In this document: piece after piece, positions 28,164 through 35,864 of the stretch
Layout: the number at the start of each line of letters is the position of its first letter
Numbering within the stretch: position 1 is the stretch's first letter
Assembly: GCF_003590775.1 (NCBI RefSeq)
Contig: NZ_QYUM01000003.1
Coordinates: forward strand, 1,304,501 to 1,368,500
Direction of reading: 5' to 3'
Origin: Sphingomonas cavernae
Lineage (GTDB): Bacteria; Pseudomonadota; Alphaproteobacteria; Sphingomonadales; Sphingomonadaceae
DNA: 64,000 nucleotides
Position numbers and translations under genes: made by a program
Notes under the pieces: generated by a model
What the model saw: the letters and a program-made list of their open reading frames with translations, nothing else
Told to the model about the DNA's origin: nothing
The model's database searches: none

Positions 28164-28964
28164 TCACCGGCCGGTAAAATTGGGCTTTCGCTTCTCCTTG
28201 AGCGCTGCGATCCCCTCGCGGTGATCGGCACTCCGAACGCTCACGGACTCATAGGCGATCCCGGCCTCCATCACCGCGCCCGCGATCCGCTTGAGCTCAA
28301 TGTTGGTCAGCACCTTGGTCCAGCGAATGGCGTTTGGCGCGCCGTCGAGCAGGCGCTGGCAGAAGGCATCGACGGCTGCATCCAGTTCGTTCGCGGGCAC
28401 GGCATAGTTGATCAGCCCGATCTCAGCCGCTTTTGATGCTGTCAGCAGCTCGCCCGTGAGCAGATATTCCTTGGCGCGCGTCAGGCCGATGCGCTGTGCC
28501 CAGATCACCGCGCCGCCATCGCCCGCGACAAGCCCGATGCCGACATGCGGGTCGCCGATCCTGGCGGTGTCGGCGGCGAAGATCACATCGCACAGAAGCG
28601 CGATGCTCGCGCCGAGCCCGACCGCGTGGCCGTTCATGCGGCAGATGACGGGCTTTTCGATGTCGAGCAGCGCAAACACGATGCGCTTTGCCTGCCGCGC
28701 CTCATGGTCGAACAGGTGCGGATTGGCGGCGTTGCGCTCCATATGCGCGATATCGCCACCCGCGGAGAAGGCCTTGCCCGCGCCGGTCAGCAGGATGACG
28801 TCCGATTCCGTATCCTTGCCCGCAAAGGCTAGTGCGTCGGGAAGCTCGTCATGAAGCTCGAGGTTCACCGCATTGAGCGCGTCGGGGCGGTTGAGCGTCA
28901 CGACGAGCATCCGGCCGCGGCGCTCGAGCAGGATCGTGCGGAATTTCGGAACGTCGGCTGTCAT
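28164..28964 (-). CDS. Enoyl-CoA hydratase/isomerase family protein, atypical active site
   Basis: 266-residue crotonase. First oxyanion element AFSAGGDI (about 66–73), second NGHAVGLGAS. Overall length and C-terminal region (EGIAALKEKRKPNFTGR) are ordinary for the family. The positions of the two hydratase glutamates read Ser (GLGAS) and His (GDPHVG), so hydration is not expected; an isomerase-like or dehalogenase-like role is possible. Convergent with the large ferredoxin oxidoreductase gene (15 bases apart) and divergent from the KstD-like gene across a region with two 13-base repeats. Confidence 0.85.
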   Translation of the reverse strand: MTADVPKFRTILLERRGRMLVVTLNRPDALNAVNLELHDELPDALAFAGKDTESDVILLTGAGKAFSAGGDIAHMERNAANPHLFDHEARQAKRIVFALLDIEKPVICRMNGHAVGLGASIALLCDVIFAADTARIGDPHVGIGLVAGDGGAVIWAQRIGLTRAKEYLLTGELLTASKAAEIGLINYAVPANELDAAVDAFCQRLLDGAPNAIRWTKVLTNIELKRIAGAVMEAGIAYESVSVRSADHREGIAALKEKRKPNFTGR

Positions 28965-28987
28965 CGGCAGAATCTCCCTGGCACCCC

Positions 28988-29031
28988 CTTATCACGCCGG
29001 GGCGATATGCAAATGTCGCCGGGGCGATAAG
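28988..29031. promoter_or_regulatory. Tandem 13-base repeats in divergent promoter (candidate operator)
   Basis: CGCCGGGGCGATA occurs at 28995–29007 and again at 29017–29029, starts 22 bases apart (two helical turns), framed by CTTATC (28988) and GATAAG (29026–29031). Each copy is partly self-complementary (CGCC-GG-GGCG). The site lies between divergent genes for a crotonase and a KstD-like enzyme, so it may bind one regulator dimer per copy and control both. No regulator gene is adjacent. Confidence 0.5.
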
Positions 29032-29091
29032 CACTTGTGCGCGCTACCCGACGGCGCTCTATTCCGGCCGGGAAGACAGGGAGAGCGGTGC

Positions 29092-30771
29092 ATGAGCGGG
29101 TTTGACGAGACATTCGACTGGGTAGTCGTGGGCAGCGGCGCCGGGTCGATGAGTTCGGCGCTCGTCATGCGGCAGGCGGGCAAATCCGTACTGATCCTCG
29201 AAAAGTCGCGCTGGGTGGGCGGCACGACCGCGAAATCCGGCGGCGTCATCTGGGTTCCCAACAACCGTTTCCTGAAGGAAGCCGGGGACGAGGACAGCGC
29301 GCAGGCCGGCATCGACTATCTGGACGCCATATGCGCCGACATCCCCGGTTCGTCGCACGAAAAGCGCCTCACCTATGTCAACGAAGGGTCGAAAATGATC
29401 GACTTTCTTGTCGGTCAGGGCGTGGAACTGGAACGTGGCTCCGCCTCCGGCTTCTGGCCGGATTATTATGACGAAGCGCCAGGGGGCTGCAAAACCAGCC
29501 GCACGGTTGTCGCCAAGCCCTTCGACAAGAAGGAGCTGGGGCCGTGGGCGAAGAAGCTGCGCAAGGGCTTCCTGGAAGTGCCCGCCCGCCTCGAGGAAGG
29601 GATGAAGCTCGCATATGTCCGCCGGGATCCCGCGCTCAAGAAAGTGAAGCGTTCGCTGATCCTGCGCACGATCGGCACGCGGCTGACCGGCAAGCATTAT
29701 GTGACTGCCGGCGCCGCGCTGCAGGGGCGGATGCTTCAGGCGTCGCTCAAGGCAGGCGTCGATATCCGCACCGAATCCCCGGTCAGCGAACTGATCGTCG
29801 AGAACGGCAAGGTCACAGGCGTCGCAACGGTGAAGGACGGCAAGCCCTGGCGCGTCGGCGGCAAGCTGGGCGTGCTCGTGAACGCGGGCGGCTTCGCGCA
29901 GAACCAGGCGATGCGCGACAAATATATGCCGGGCACGCGTGCCGAATGGTCGCAGACCAATGAGAGCGACACCGGCGACCTGCATGTCGAGATGGAACGG
30001 ATCGGCGGCGTGCTCGCGCAGATGGACCAGATGGTCGGCTATCAAAGCACGCTCGCGCCCGGTTGGGAGCGAGCCTATGTCACGCCGCCCGCCCAGAGCC
30101 TGACGGGCAAGCCGCATGCGATCCTGGTCGATCAGACGGGCGTGCGCTTCATGAATGAAGGCGGGTCTTACGAGCTTTATTGCGAGACCATGCTCAAGCG
30201 GAACCAGGCGGTGCCCGCGGTGCCGAGCTGGGCGATCCTCGACCAGCAATATGCCGAATACTATCAGGTCGCCGGCAAATGGATCGACAAGAAGACGCCC
30301 AAGGGGTGGCTTGAATCGGGCTATCTGCACAAGGCCGATACGATCGAGGCGCTGGCCGCGAGCATCAAGGTCGAGCCCGCCACGCTCGCCGCGACCGTCG
30401 CGCGCTGGAACGGTTTTGTCGCGCAGGGCAAGGACGAGGATTTCCACCGTGGCGAGCGCGCCTATGACGAATGGCTCGGCGATCCCTATCACGGCCCTGT
30501 GCGCGCGCTTGGCGACATTGCGAAGGGACCGTTCTATGCGGTGCCCGTCGTGCCGGGCGACGTCTCTACCTATGGCGGCGTCGTGACCGACGCGCAGGGA
30601 CGCGTGGTCAAGGCCGATGGCGCGCCGATCGAAGGGCTCTATGCAACGGGCGTTTCAAGCGCCTCGGTGATGGGCGGCGTCTATCCGGGCGCGGGCGCGA
30701 GCATCGGCCCGTCGCTCACCTTCGGCTATATCGCCGCCAAGCATGCCGCGGGGCTGGGGAACGAGTTTTAG
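29092..30771 (+). CDS. FAD-dependent dehydrogenase, 3-ketosteroid Delta1-dehydrogenase-like
   Basis: 559-residue flavoprotein of the fumarate reductase/succinate dehydrogenase flavoprotein fold, KstD clade. FAD-binding GSGAGS at 14–19, GGTTAKSGGVIWVPNN at about 43–58 and the C-terminal KstD-type signature YPGAGASIGPSLTFGYIA. KstD enzymes remove 1,2-hydrogens next to a ketone in steroids; related sphingomonad enzymes act on other cyclic ketones or unknown substrates. ATG 29092 with GGGAGAGCGG upstream; the frame extending to 28873 overlaps the divergent promoter. A second member is at 45822. Substrate uncertain. Confidence 0.85.
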   Translation: MSGFDETFDWVVVGSGAGSMSSALVMRQAGKSVLILEKSRWVGGTTAKSGGVIWVPNNRFLKEAGDEDSAQAGIDYLDAICADIPGSSHEKRLTYVNEGSKMIDFLVGQGVELERGSASGFWPDYYDEAPGGCKTSRTVVAKPFDKKELGPWAKKLRKGFLEVPARLEEGMKLAYVRRDPALKKVKRSLILRTIGTRLTGKHYVTAGAALQGRMLQASLKAGVDIRTESPVSELIVENGKVTGVATVKDGKPWRVGGKLGVLVNAGGFAQNQAMRDKYMPGTRAEWSQTNESDTGDLHVEMERIGGVLAQMDQMVGYQSTLAPGWERAYVTPPAQSLTGKPHAILVDQTGVRFMNEGGSYELYCETMLKRNQAVPAVPSWAILDQQYAEYYQVAGKWIDKKTPKGWLESGYLHKADTIEALAASIKVEPATLAATVARWNGFVAQGKDEDFHRGERAYDEWLGDPYHGPVRALGDIAKGPFYAVPVVPGDVSTYGGVVTDAQGRVVKADGAPIEGLYATGVSSASVMGGVYPGAGASIGPSLTFGYIAAKHAAGLGNEF

Positions 30772-30849
30772 GATTCATTCTGACGCGATCGGAAATCGCC
30801 CTTGACCTTGCCGCGATGGAGAAACGGACATTCGTTAAGTGTGCTTGCG

Positions 30850-31296
30850 CTAGGCGGCGTGGACGAATTTGATCCAAAGCCGGATGGCAGCGAGATGGAC
30901 CATGCCGAGGAAACTTGAGGGCGTTTGATCGTAGCGGGTGGCGACGGCACGATTGATTTTCAGCTTGCCGAACATTCGCTCAATGCCGTTTCGCTGCCTG
31001 TAGAGCTGCCGATCGTGCTCGATCCTTTCTCGGCGATTGGAGCGCGCCGGGATGACAGCCTGTATGCTGCGGCTCGCGAGATCGGCGCGAATGGCGTTGG
31101 TGTCGTAGCCTTTGTCGGCCAGCAGAGCCGCCGGAGCGCGGTCCGGCAGGCGGATCAGCGTGTCATAGGCCGTGCAGTCGGCGGCTTCACCACCAGTCAG
31201 GTGGAAGGCGACGGGGCGTCCTCGGGCATCAGCCAGACAGTGAAGCTTACTGGTGAACCCGCCCCGCGAGCGGCCAAGAGCGCGTCGACAAGTCCC
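30850..31296 (-). CDS. IS427-type transposase, orfB (reached by -1 frameshift)
   Basis: C-terminal catalytic part with the second Asp (LLADKGYDTNAI) and the Glu of the DDE triad (RQRNGIERMFGKLKINR). It has no own start; it is read after slippage on the A4G5 run ending at 31294. The coding sequence runs through the terminal repeat, and its stop codon TAG is formed by the duplicated TA and the next flanking base, so the CTAG target itself supplies termination. Confidence 0.85.
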   Translation of the reverse strand, partial: GTCRRALGRSRGGFTSKLHCLADARGRPVAFHLTGGEAADCTAYDTLIRLPDRAPAALLADKGYDTNAIRADLASRSIQAVIPARSNRRERIEHDRQLYRQRNGIERMFGKLKINRAVATRYDQTPSSFLGMVHLAAIRLWIKFVHAA

Positions 31297-31699
31297 CCTT
31301 TTCCGCCCGCTGCCGAGACCTGGGCGCGAAGGGTGGTGCTGTCGATGCTGTAGTGTCCGGTGTCGGCCATGATCTCGGCAAGCGTCACCGACACGGCCTC
31401 CCAGACCCCGGCCTCGCTCCAACGACGGAACCGCCGGTAGATCGTGTTCCAATTGCCGTATTTTGGCGGGACATCGCGCCAAGCAGTCCCACAGCGCAGC
31501 CGCCAGAGTATGCCGTTGACTATCGAGAGATTCTGCTCAGGCCTGCGGCCGCGCCCTCGGTTCTCTGGCTCGATCGGCAGCAGACCCTTCAGAACGCGCC
31601 ATTCTGCTTCGCTCAGATCGCCCCGGCTCAAACCTGCCTCCAAAAGGCAGCCTTGAATCAACCCACACCGTCCACGTCAACCAATTCGTCCACGCCGCC
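30853..31699 (-). mobile_element. IS5-family (IS427-group) insertion sequence
   Basis: 847-bp element bounded by perfect 17-base inverted repeats (GGCGGCGTGGACGAATT at 30853–30869 and its complement at 31683–31699). TA is duplicated at 30851–30852 and 31700–31701, within a CTAG target. It encodes two overlapping transposase frames joined by -1 frameshifting. Intact ends and open frames suggest a recent, functional insertion. It lies between the KstD-like gene and a small membrane protein gene; the reconstructed target shows no interrupted gene. Confidence 0.95.
31197..31661 (-). CDS. IS427-type transposase, orfA
   Basis: N-terminal part of the IS5/IS427 DDE transposase (LSEAEWRVLKGLLPIEP; WRLRCGTAWRDVPPKYGNW; first catalytic Asp in YSIDSTTLRA). 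It starts at TTG 31661 or a TTG about 30 bases further in. In-frame reading continues to 31197 as nonsense; in the functional product reading passes to orfB at the A4G5 run at 31302–31294, giving GGKGGTCRRALGRSRGGF, which matches single-frame members of the group. Confidence 0.85.
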   Translation of the reverse strand: MIQGCLLEAGLSRGDLSEAEWRVLKGLLPIEPENRGRGRRPEQNLSIVNGILWRLRCGTAWRDVPPKYGNWNTIYRRFRRWSEAGVWEAVSVTLAEIMADTGHYSIDSTTLRAQVSAAGGKGGLVDALLAARGAGSPVSFTVWLMPEDAPSPST

Positions 31700-31728
31700 T
31701 AGTGCGCATCGTGGGCTTGGATAGAGCA

Positions 31729-32010
31729 ATGGAAACCTACCGCCGCGCGTGGCTTTATACAGCTTGGATGCTTCTCGTTTTCCTCACGATGCCCATCTGG
31801 CTGTTCGGATTTCTGGCGAAGATGGGAGATGCCTACTTCCTACTCGGAGGCGTCGTTTGGCTGCTGCACGGATTGTCCGCGGTCTTGCTGTTCCGTTGCT
31901 CAGAATGCGGCACGTCTCTCTTTCGAACCAGCTCCAGCTTCATGCCCCTCTATACACCATGGCCGCACCGTTGCTGTGGGGAAACTGGCCGCGACCACCA
32001 AGGAACGTGA
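31729..32010 (+). CDS. Small membrane protein with C-terminal cysteine pairs
   Basis: About 93 residues: two hydrophobic segments (YTAWMLLVFLTMPIWLFGFL and FLLGGVVWLLHGLSAVLLF) followed by a cytosolic-looking tail with Cys-x2-Cys (RCSECGTS) and a second cysteine cluster (HRCCGETGRDH), suggestive of a zinc ribbon. ATG 31729 starts just outside the IS end, which may have separated the gene from its promoter. Not recognised as a known family; unrelated in composition to the catabolic genes around it. Confidence 0.55.
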   Translation: METYRRAWLYTAWMLLVFLTMPIWLFGFLAKMGDAYFLLGGVVWLLHGLSAVLLFRCSECGTSLFRTSSSFMPLYTPWPHRCCGETGRDHQGT

Positions 32011-32137
32011 CGACGCATTGGGGCGCTGCACGTCATAGCGTCCAACCATAGCGAATGGCGGGTATCGCGGAGCCCGTCGAAGGCCGTGAAGGTCCGGCTT
32101 TGGGTCGAAAAAGGCCGAGGCGTTGCGACCTTGCTCC

Positions 32138-33145
32138 CTAAAGCAGGTTGATCCCGACCTTGCCGAAGAATTGTCCGCTTTCGAGGTGGCGATAGGCGTC
32201 CTGGATGCGGGGCAAGTCATATACGACATCGACCACGGGCCGGATCGCGTGGGTCGCGCAGAAGGCTAGCATCGCTTCATGATCCGCGCGGTTGCCGACG
32301 GTGATGCGTGCGACGGGATGGCCGCCGACGTCTGCCTGGCTCCAACTGAATTTGGAGCCGAGCATGCCGATCGCGGATATCACGCCGGTGGGATTGAGCA
32401 ACGATGCCGCGGTATCGATCTGGCTTGCACCGACGACATCGACGATGATGTCGACGCCCTTGCCACTCAGTTCGCTGCGAACCGCTGCGGCCCAGTCCGG
32501 GTGGGTGCGGTAATTGACTGTCACGTCCGCGCCGAGCGCCCGGGCGCGGGCGAGCTTGGCGTCGGAGGAGGAGGTGATCGCGACATGCGCGCCCGCCGCC
32601 TTGGCGAACTGGAGCGCGGCGAGCGAGACGCCGCCCGTGCCCTGGCAGAGGATCCATTCGCCGGGCCTGAGCGGGCGGTGCTGGAACAGCGCGTTCCATG
32701 CGGTCAGCCCCGCGCAGGTCATCGTCGCCGCCTCGAGATCGCCCATGCTGTCAGGGACGAGGCACAGGCTGTCGGCGGGAAAGGTCGCATATTGCCGCGC
32801 CACGCCATCGGCGCGGCCGCCGAGCATGTCCATTGTGGGTTGCGGGCCGGTGAGCCAGCCTAGCGCGAAGATCGGATTGACGCGGTCGCCGGGTTTCACG
32901 CGCGTGACGCCGTCGCCCACGGCGATCACTTCGCCAGTCGCGCAGGAGAGGGGGACGTAGTCGGGCTCCTTGGCGAGGCCCGACATCATGCCCTTGGCGA
33001 TGATGATGTCGCGGAAATTGAGCGTCGCGGCCTTCAACCGGACGAGGGCTTCGCCCGCGCCAGCCTCGGGCACGTCCACCTCATGGACGTTCACACCCTC
33101 GATCCCTGCGCCGCCCACAGCGACCGCAGCCAGCATCTTCGTCAT
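32138..33145 (-). CDS. Zinc-independent MDR oxidoreductase (quinone reductase-like)
   Basis: 335-residue medium-chain dehydrogenase/reductase. The GroES-like domain has LNFRDI in place of the catalytic zinc Cys-His ligands, and the nucleotide-binding fold carries GTGGVSLAALQFAKAAGA. This marks the zinc-free quinone oxidoreductase or enoyl reductase branch, using NADPH to reduce an enone or an enoyl thioester. It is divergent from the Rieske operon starting at 33334 and may act on one of its products. ATG 33145 follows GGAGAGACGGCGC. Confidence 0.85.
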   Translation of the reverse strand: MTKMLAAVAVGGAGIEGVNVHEVDVPEAGAGEALVRLKAATLNFRDIIIAKGMMSGLAKEPDYVPLSCATGEVIAVGDGVTRVKPGDRVNPIFALGWLTGPQPTMDMLGGRADGVARQYATFPADSLCLVPDSMGDLEAATMTCAGLTAWNALFQHRPLRPGEWILCQGTGGVSLAALQFAKAAGAHVAITSSSDAKLARARALGADVTVNYRTHPDWAAAVRSELSGKGVDIIVDVVGASQIDTAASLLNPTGVISAIGMLGSKFSWSQADVGGHPVARITVGNRADHEAMLAFCATHAIRPVVDVVYDLPRIQDAYRHLESGQFFGKVGINLL

Positions 33146-33299
33146 GCGCCGTCTCTCCTTTCGGCCAAAATGTGTCGATCGGTGCGCATTGCAAGCCGGC
33201 GCTTGTCTCTATCGGCGCAGCGATGTTGACCGGGCTGCAGTCGGCAATGCTGAGCCTTTCCTTGCGCCAAGCCGCTCCATAGGGAGGATATGACGTACA

Positions 33300-33314
33300 G
33301 GGCCGTCACGGCCC
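33300..33314. promoter_or_regulatory. Perfect 15-base palindrome upstream of Rieske operon
   Basis: GGGCCGT-c-ACGGCCC: 7-base arms with a single central base, ending 19 bases before the ATG of the Rieske oxygenase in the divergent 33146–33333 region. It could be an operator or a small hairpin close to the ribosome-binding site. No direct evidence of function. Confidence 0.35.
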
Positions 33315-33333
33315 ATGGAGAAGGATCGCAGCG

Positions 33334-34671
33334 ATGGACGCGATGGCGCCGACGGAACGGCCGTTGACCGAACGCCCGGTCATCATCGGCAATGAAGCCT
33401 ATGTGTCGGACGGCTATGCGCGGGCCGAAGCGGACAAGCTGTGGCCCAGGGTCTGGCAAGTTGCGTGCCGTGAGGAAGAGATCCCCGATGTCGGTGATTA
33501 CGTCACCTACGACATCATGGACGATTCGATCATCGTCGTGCGTGCCGCCGAAGACAGGATCGCGGCCTATTTCAATGTCTGCCCGCATCGCGCGCGCCGG
33601 CTGACCGAGGGCTGCGGGCATGCCAGCCGTTTCGTGTGCCCCTTCCATGCCTGGAGCTGGGACAGGGACGGCAACAATGTCGGCGTCGTGCGCGGCGATG
33701 CGTGGGGCGATGCGCTCAACCCCGAGGATATCCGGCTGAAGTCGGTTCAGGTCGACACATGGGGTGGCTGGGTCTTCGTCAACATGGACCCCGACGCGAT
33801 TCCGCTGCGCAACTATCTGGAACCCGCCGCGACGATGCTCGATCCGTTCGAGCTGGCGAAGATGCGCTATCGCTGGCGGCAATGGCTGCATTTTCCCTGC
33901 AACTGGAAGGTCGCGGTCGAGGCGTTCATCGAGGGCTATCATGTGCCGGGGACGCACCCGCAGCTCACGCGCTATTCACCCAAGCCGACCTGGAGCGATG
34001 CCAGGGGTATCCACGGCGTGTTCGGTTCGGCGGCGGGTCAGGGGACGGGCGGCGCGAGCGCGGGCGCTGCAGGTGCGCCCGACATGCGCGTCGGCCTCGC
34101 CGCTTCGCTCAACCAGCTCTGGGAGGAAGTGAACGCGACGACGACCGAGACGATGGTCAGGGTCGCCAACCTGCTGGTCGAGGAACTGCCGGAGGGCACG
34201 CAACCGCTCGAAGTGCAGATGCACCTGATGAAGCGGACGATCGAGGAGGATGCGAAGCGGGGCGTGATGTGGCCGAAGATCGATCCCGCGCGTTTCGCGG
34301 CGTCGGGCAATGTCTGGCACCTCTTCCCAAACACCGTCATCATCCACGGGCCGACCTTCGCGCTCTGCTATCGCGCGCGGCCCAATGGCGATGACCCTGA
34401 TAGCTGCATCTTCGAGGTCTATACACTCGAGCGTTACCCGGAAGGCGAAGAACCCCGACCCGAAAACCTGCACAGGCCCGAGCCAAGCGTCGAAAACTGG
34501 CGCAAGGTGCTGACGCAGGATTTCTCGAATATGGGCGCCGTGCAGCGCGGGCTCAAATCGCGGAGCTTTTCGGGCATGCGGCCAAGTCCCGTCGAGGAGC
34601 GTGCGCTCATCAATTTTCACCGCGTGCTTGCCGATTACATGGGCACCGGCGCGCCGCAACCGCTTGATTGA
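33334..34671 (+). CDS. Rieske non-heme iron oxygenase, alpha (terminal) subunit
   Basis: 445-residue ring-hydroxylating-type oxygenase. Rieske [2Fe-2S] ligands Cys83-x-His85 and Cys102-x2-His105; mononuclear iron ligands His203 and His208 in EGYHVPGTH. The acidic residue three before the first His, which bridges the two metal centres of neighbouring subunits, is Glu200 rather than the usual Asp. No beta subunit is encoded next to it, so an alpha3 enzyme is likely. It heads an operon with a MaoC hydratase, CoA ligase and E1 dehydrogenase. Hydroxylates or demethylates an unknown substrate with electrons from a ferredoxin. Confidence 0.92.
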   Translation: MDAMAPTERPLTERPVIIGNEAYVSDGYARAEADKLWPRVWQVACREEEIPDVGDYVTYDIMDDSIIVVRAAEDRIAAYFNVCPHRARRLTEGCGHASRFVCPFHAWSWDRDGNNVGVVRGDAWGDALNPEDIRLKSVQVDTWGGWVFVNMDPDAIPLRNYLEPAATMLDPFELAKMRYRWRQWLHFPCNWKVAVEAFIEGYHVPGTHPQLTRYSPKPTWSDARGIHGVFGSAAGQGTGGASAGAAGAPDMRVGLAASLNQLWEEVNATTTETMVRVANLLVEELPEGTQPLEVQMHLMKRTIEEDAKRGVMWPKIDPARFAASGNVWHLFPNTVIIHGPTFALCYRARPNGDDPDSCIFEVYTLERYPEGEEPRPENLHRPEPSVENWRKVLTQDFSNMGAVQRGLKSRSFSGMRPSPVEERALINFHRVLADYMGTGAPQPLD

Positions 34672-34682
34672 AGGATAGAATA

Positions 34683-35864
34683 ATGGCCGATCAGGAACCG
34701 GTCGTGATGGACACGAGCGATGTCGACAAGTGGGTCGGCAAGCCCGTCATCTTCGCCGAGATGTGGGACCCGTGCAACGCGACCGACATTCGCCGCTGGG
34801 TGCAGGCGCTGGACTATCCCAACCCGATCCACTGGGACGAAGAATTCGCGCGCGGTTCGAAGTTCGGCGGCATCGTCGCCCCGCAATCCTTCACCGTTGC
34901 GATGGACTATGGCCATGGCTGCCACCCGGCCTGTGTCGGCAAGGTTCCGGGCACGCACCTGATCTTCGCGGGCGAGGAATGGTGGTTCTACGGCACGCCC
35001 GTCCGCCCCGGCGACAAGCTGGTCCAGGATCGTCGCTTCGACGGCTATAGCGTCACCGACACCGCCTTTGCGGGCCCGACGATGTTCGCGCGCGGTGATA
35101 CCGTGCACCGCAACCAGAATGGCACGCTGATCGCCAAGGAACGCGCGACCGCGATCCGCTATCTTGTCGAGGAAGCGAACAAGCGCGGCGTCTATGGCAG
35201 GGACAAGCGTAGCCCCAAGACTTGGACCAAGGAAGAACTGGCGGAAGTCCACAAGCTCCGCCACGAATGGATCCTCTCCAATCGCGAGGGGAAGTCGCCG
35301 CGTTTTGCCGACGTCAAGGTGGGGGACAAGCTGCCGCGCCGCGTGATCGGTCCGCATTCGGTGGTCAGCTTCGCCAATGAGTGCCGCGCGCATCGCCAGA
35401 ATATCTGGGGCACCTGGCGATGGAACGCGCCCGAGGGCGTCCACGATCCAGCCAGGGAAGATGCAGGCTTCGGCGCGGACATGAGCTACGACCATGAAGC
35501 GCGCAAGATCGACCCGCGCATGGGTGACGGCCTGTATCACGGCCCCTCCTCCGGCCACATCAACGCCGAAAAGGCCGAGAATGTCGGCATGGGCGGCGCC
35601 TATGGCTATGGCGCATCGATGAACGCATGGCACCTCGACACCATCGCTTTTTGGGCGGGGCATGAAGGCTATATCTGGCATAGCAAGACGCAGTTCCGCT
35701 CGCCCGCCTTTGAAGGCGACGTGACCTATGTCGATGCCGAGGTGATCGAAAAGCTCGACATGTCGCCCTTCGGCATGCCGGTGGTGCGCGTGCAGACCGT
35801 GATGACCACGCAGCACGGCGAGCAGATCCTCAAGGGCACCGCGCAGGTGGAGCTGCCCTATTGA
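34683..35864 (+). CDS. MaoC-like double-hotdog acyl-CoA hydratase
   Basis: 393 residues with two hotdog-type regions: an N-terminal FAS1-like/MaoC dehydratase domain (about 10–145; DYPNPIHWDEEF with Asp44 and His50 as hydratase-type residues) and a C-terminal one (about 215–390). Such two-domain MaoC proteins hydrate enoyl-CoA thioesters of bulky substrates, for example steroid side chains. ATG 34683 is 11 bases after the Rieske gene; the stop overlaps the TTG start of the ligase gene. Expected to act after acyl-CoA dehydrogenation. Confidence 0.8.
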   Translation: MADQEPVVMDTSDVDKWVGKPVIFAEMWDPCNATDIRRWVQALDYPNPIHWDEEFARGSKFGGIVAPQSFTVAMDYGHGCHPACVGKVPGTHLIFAGEEWWFYGTPVRPGDKLVQDRRFDGYSVTDTAFAGPTMFARGDTVHRNQNGTLIAKERATAIRYLVEEANKRGVYGRDKRSPKTWTKEELAEVHKLRHEWILSNREGKSPRFADVKVGDKLPRRVIGPHSVVSFANECRAHRQNIWGTWRWNAPEGVHDPAREDAGFGADMSYDHEARKIDPRMGDGLYHGPSSGHINAEKAENVGMGGAYGYGASMNAWHLDTIAFWAGHEGYIWHSKTQFRSPAFEGDVTYVDAEVIEKLDMSPFGMPVVRVQTVMTTQHGEQILKGTAQVELPY

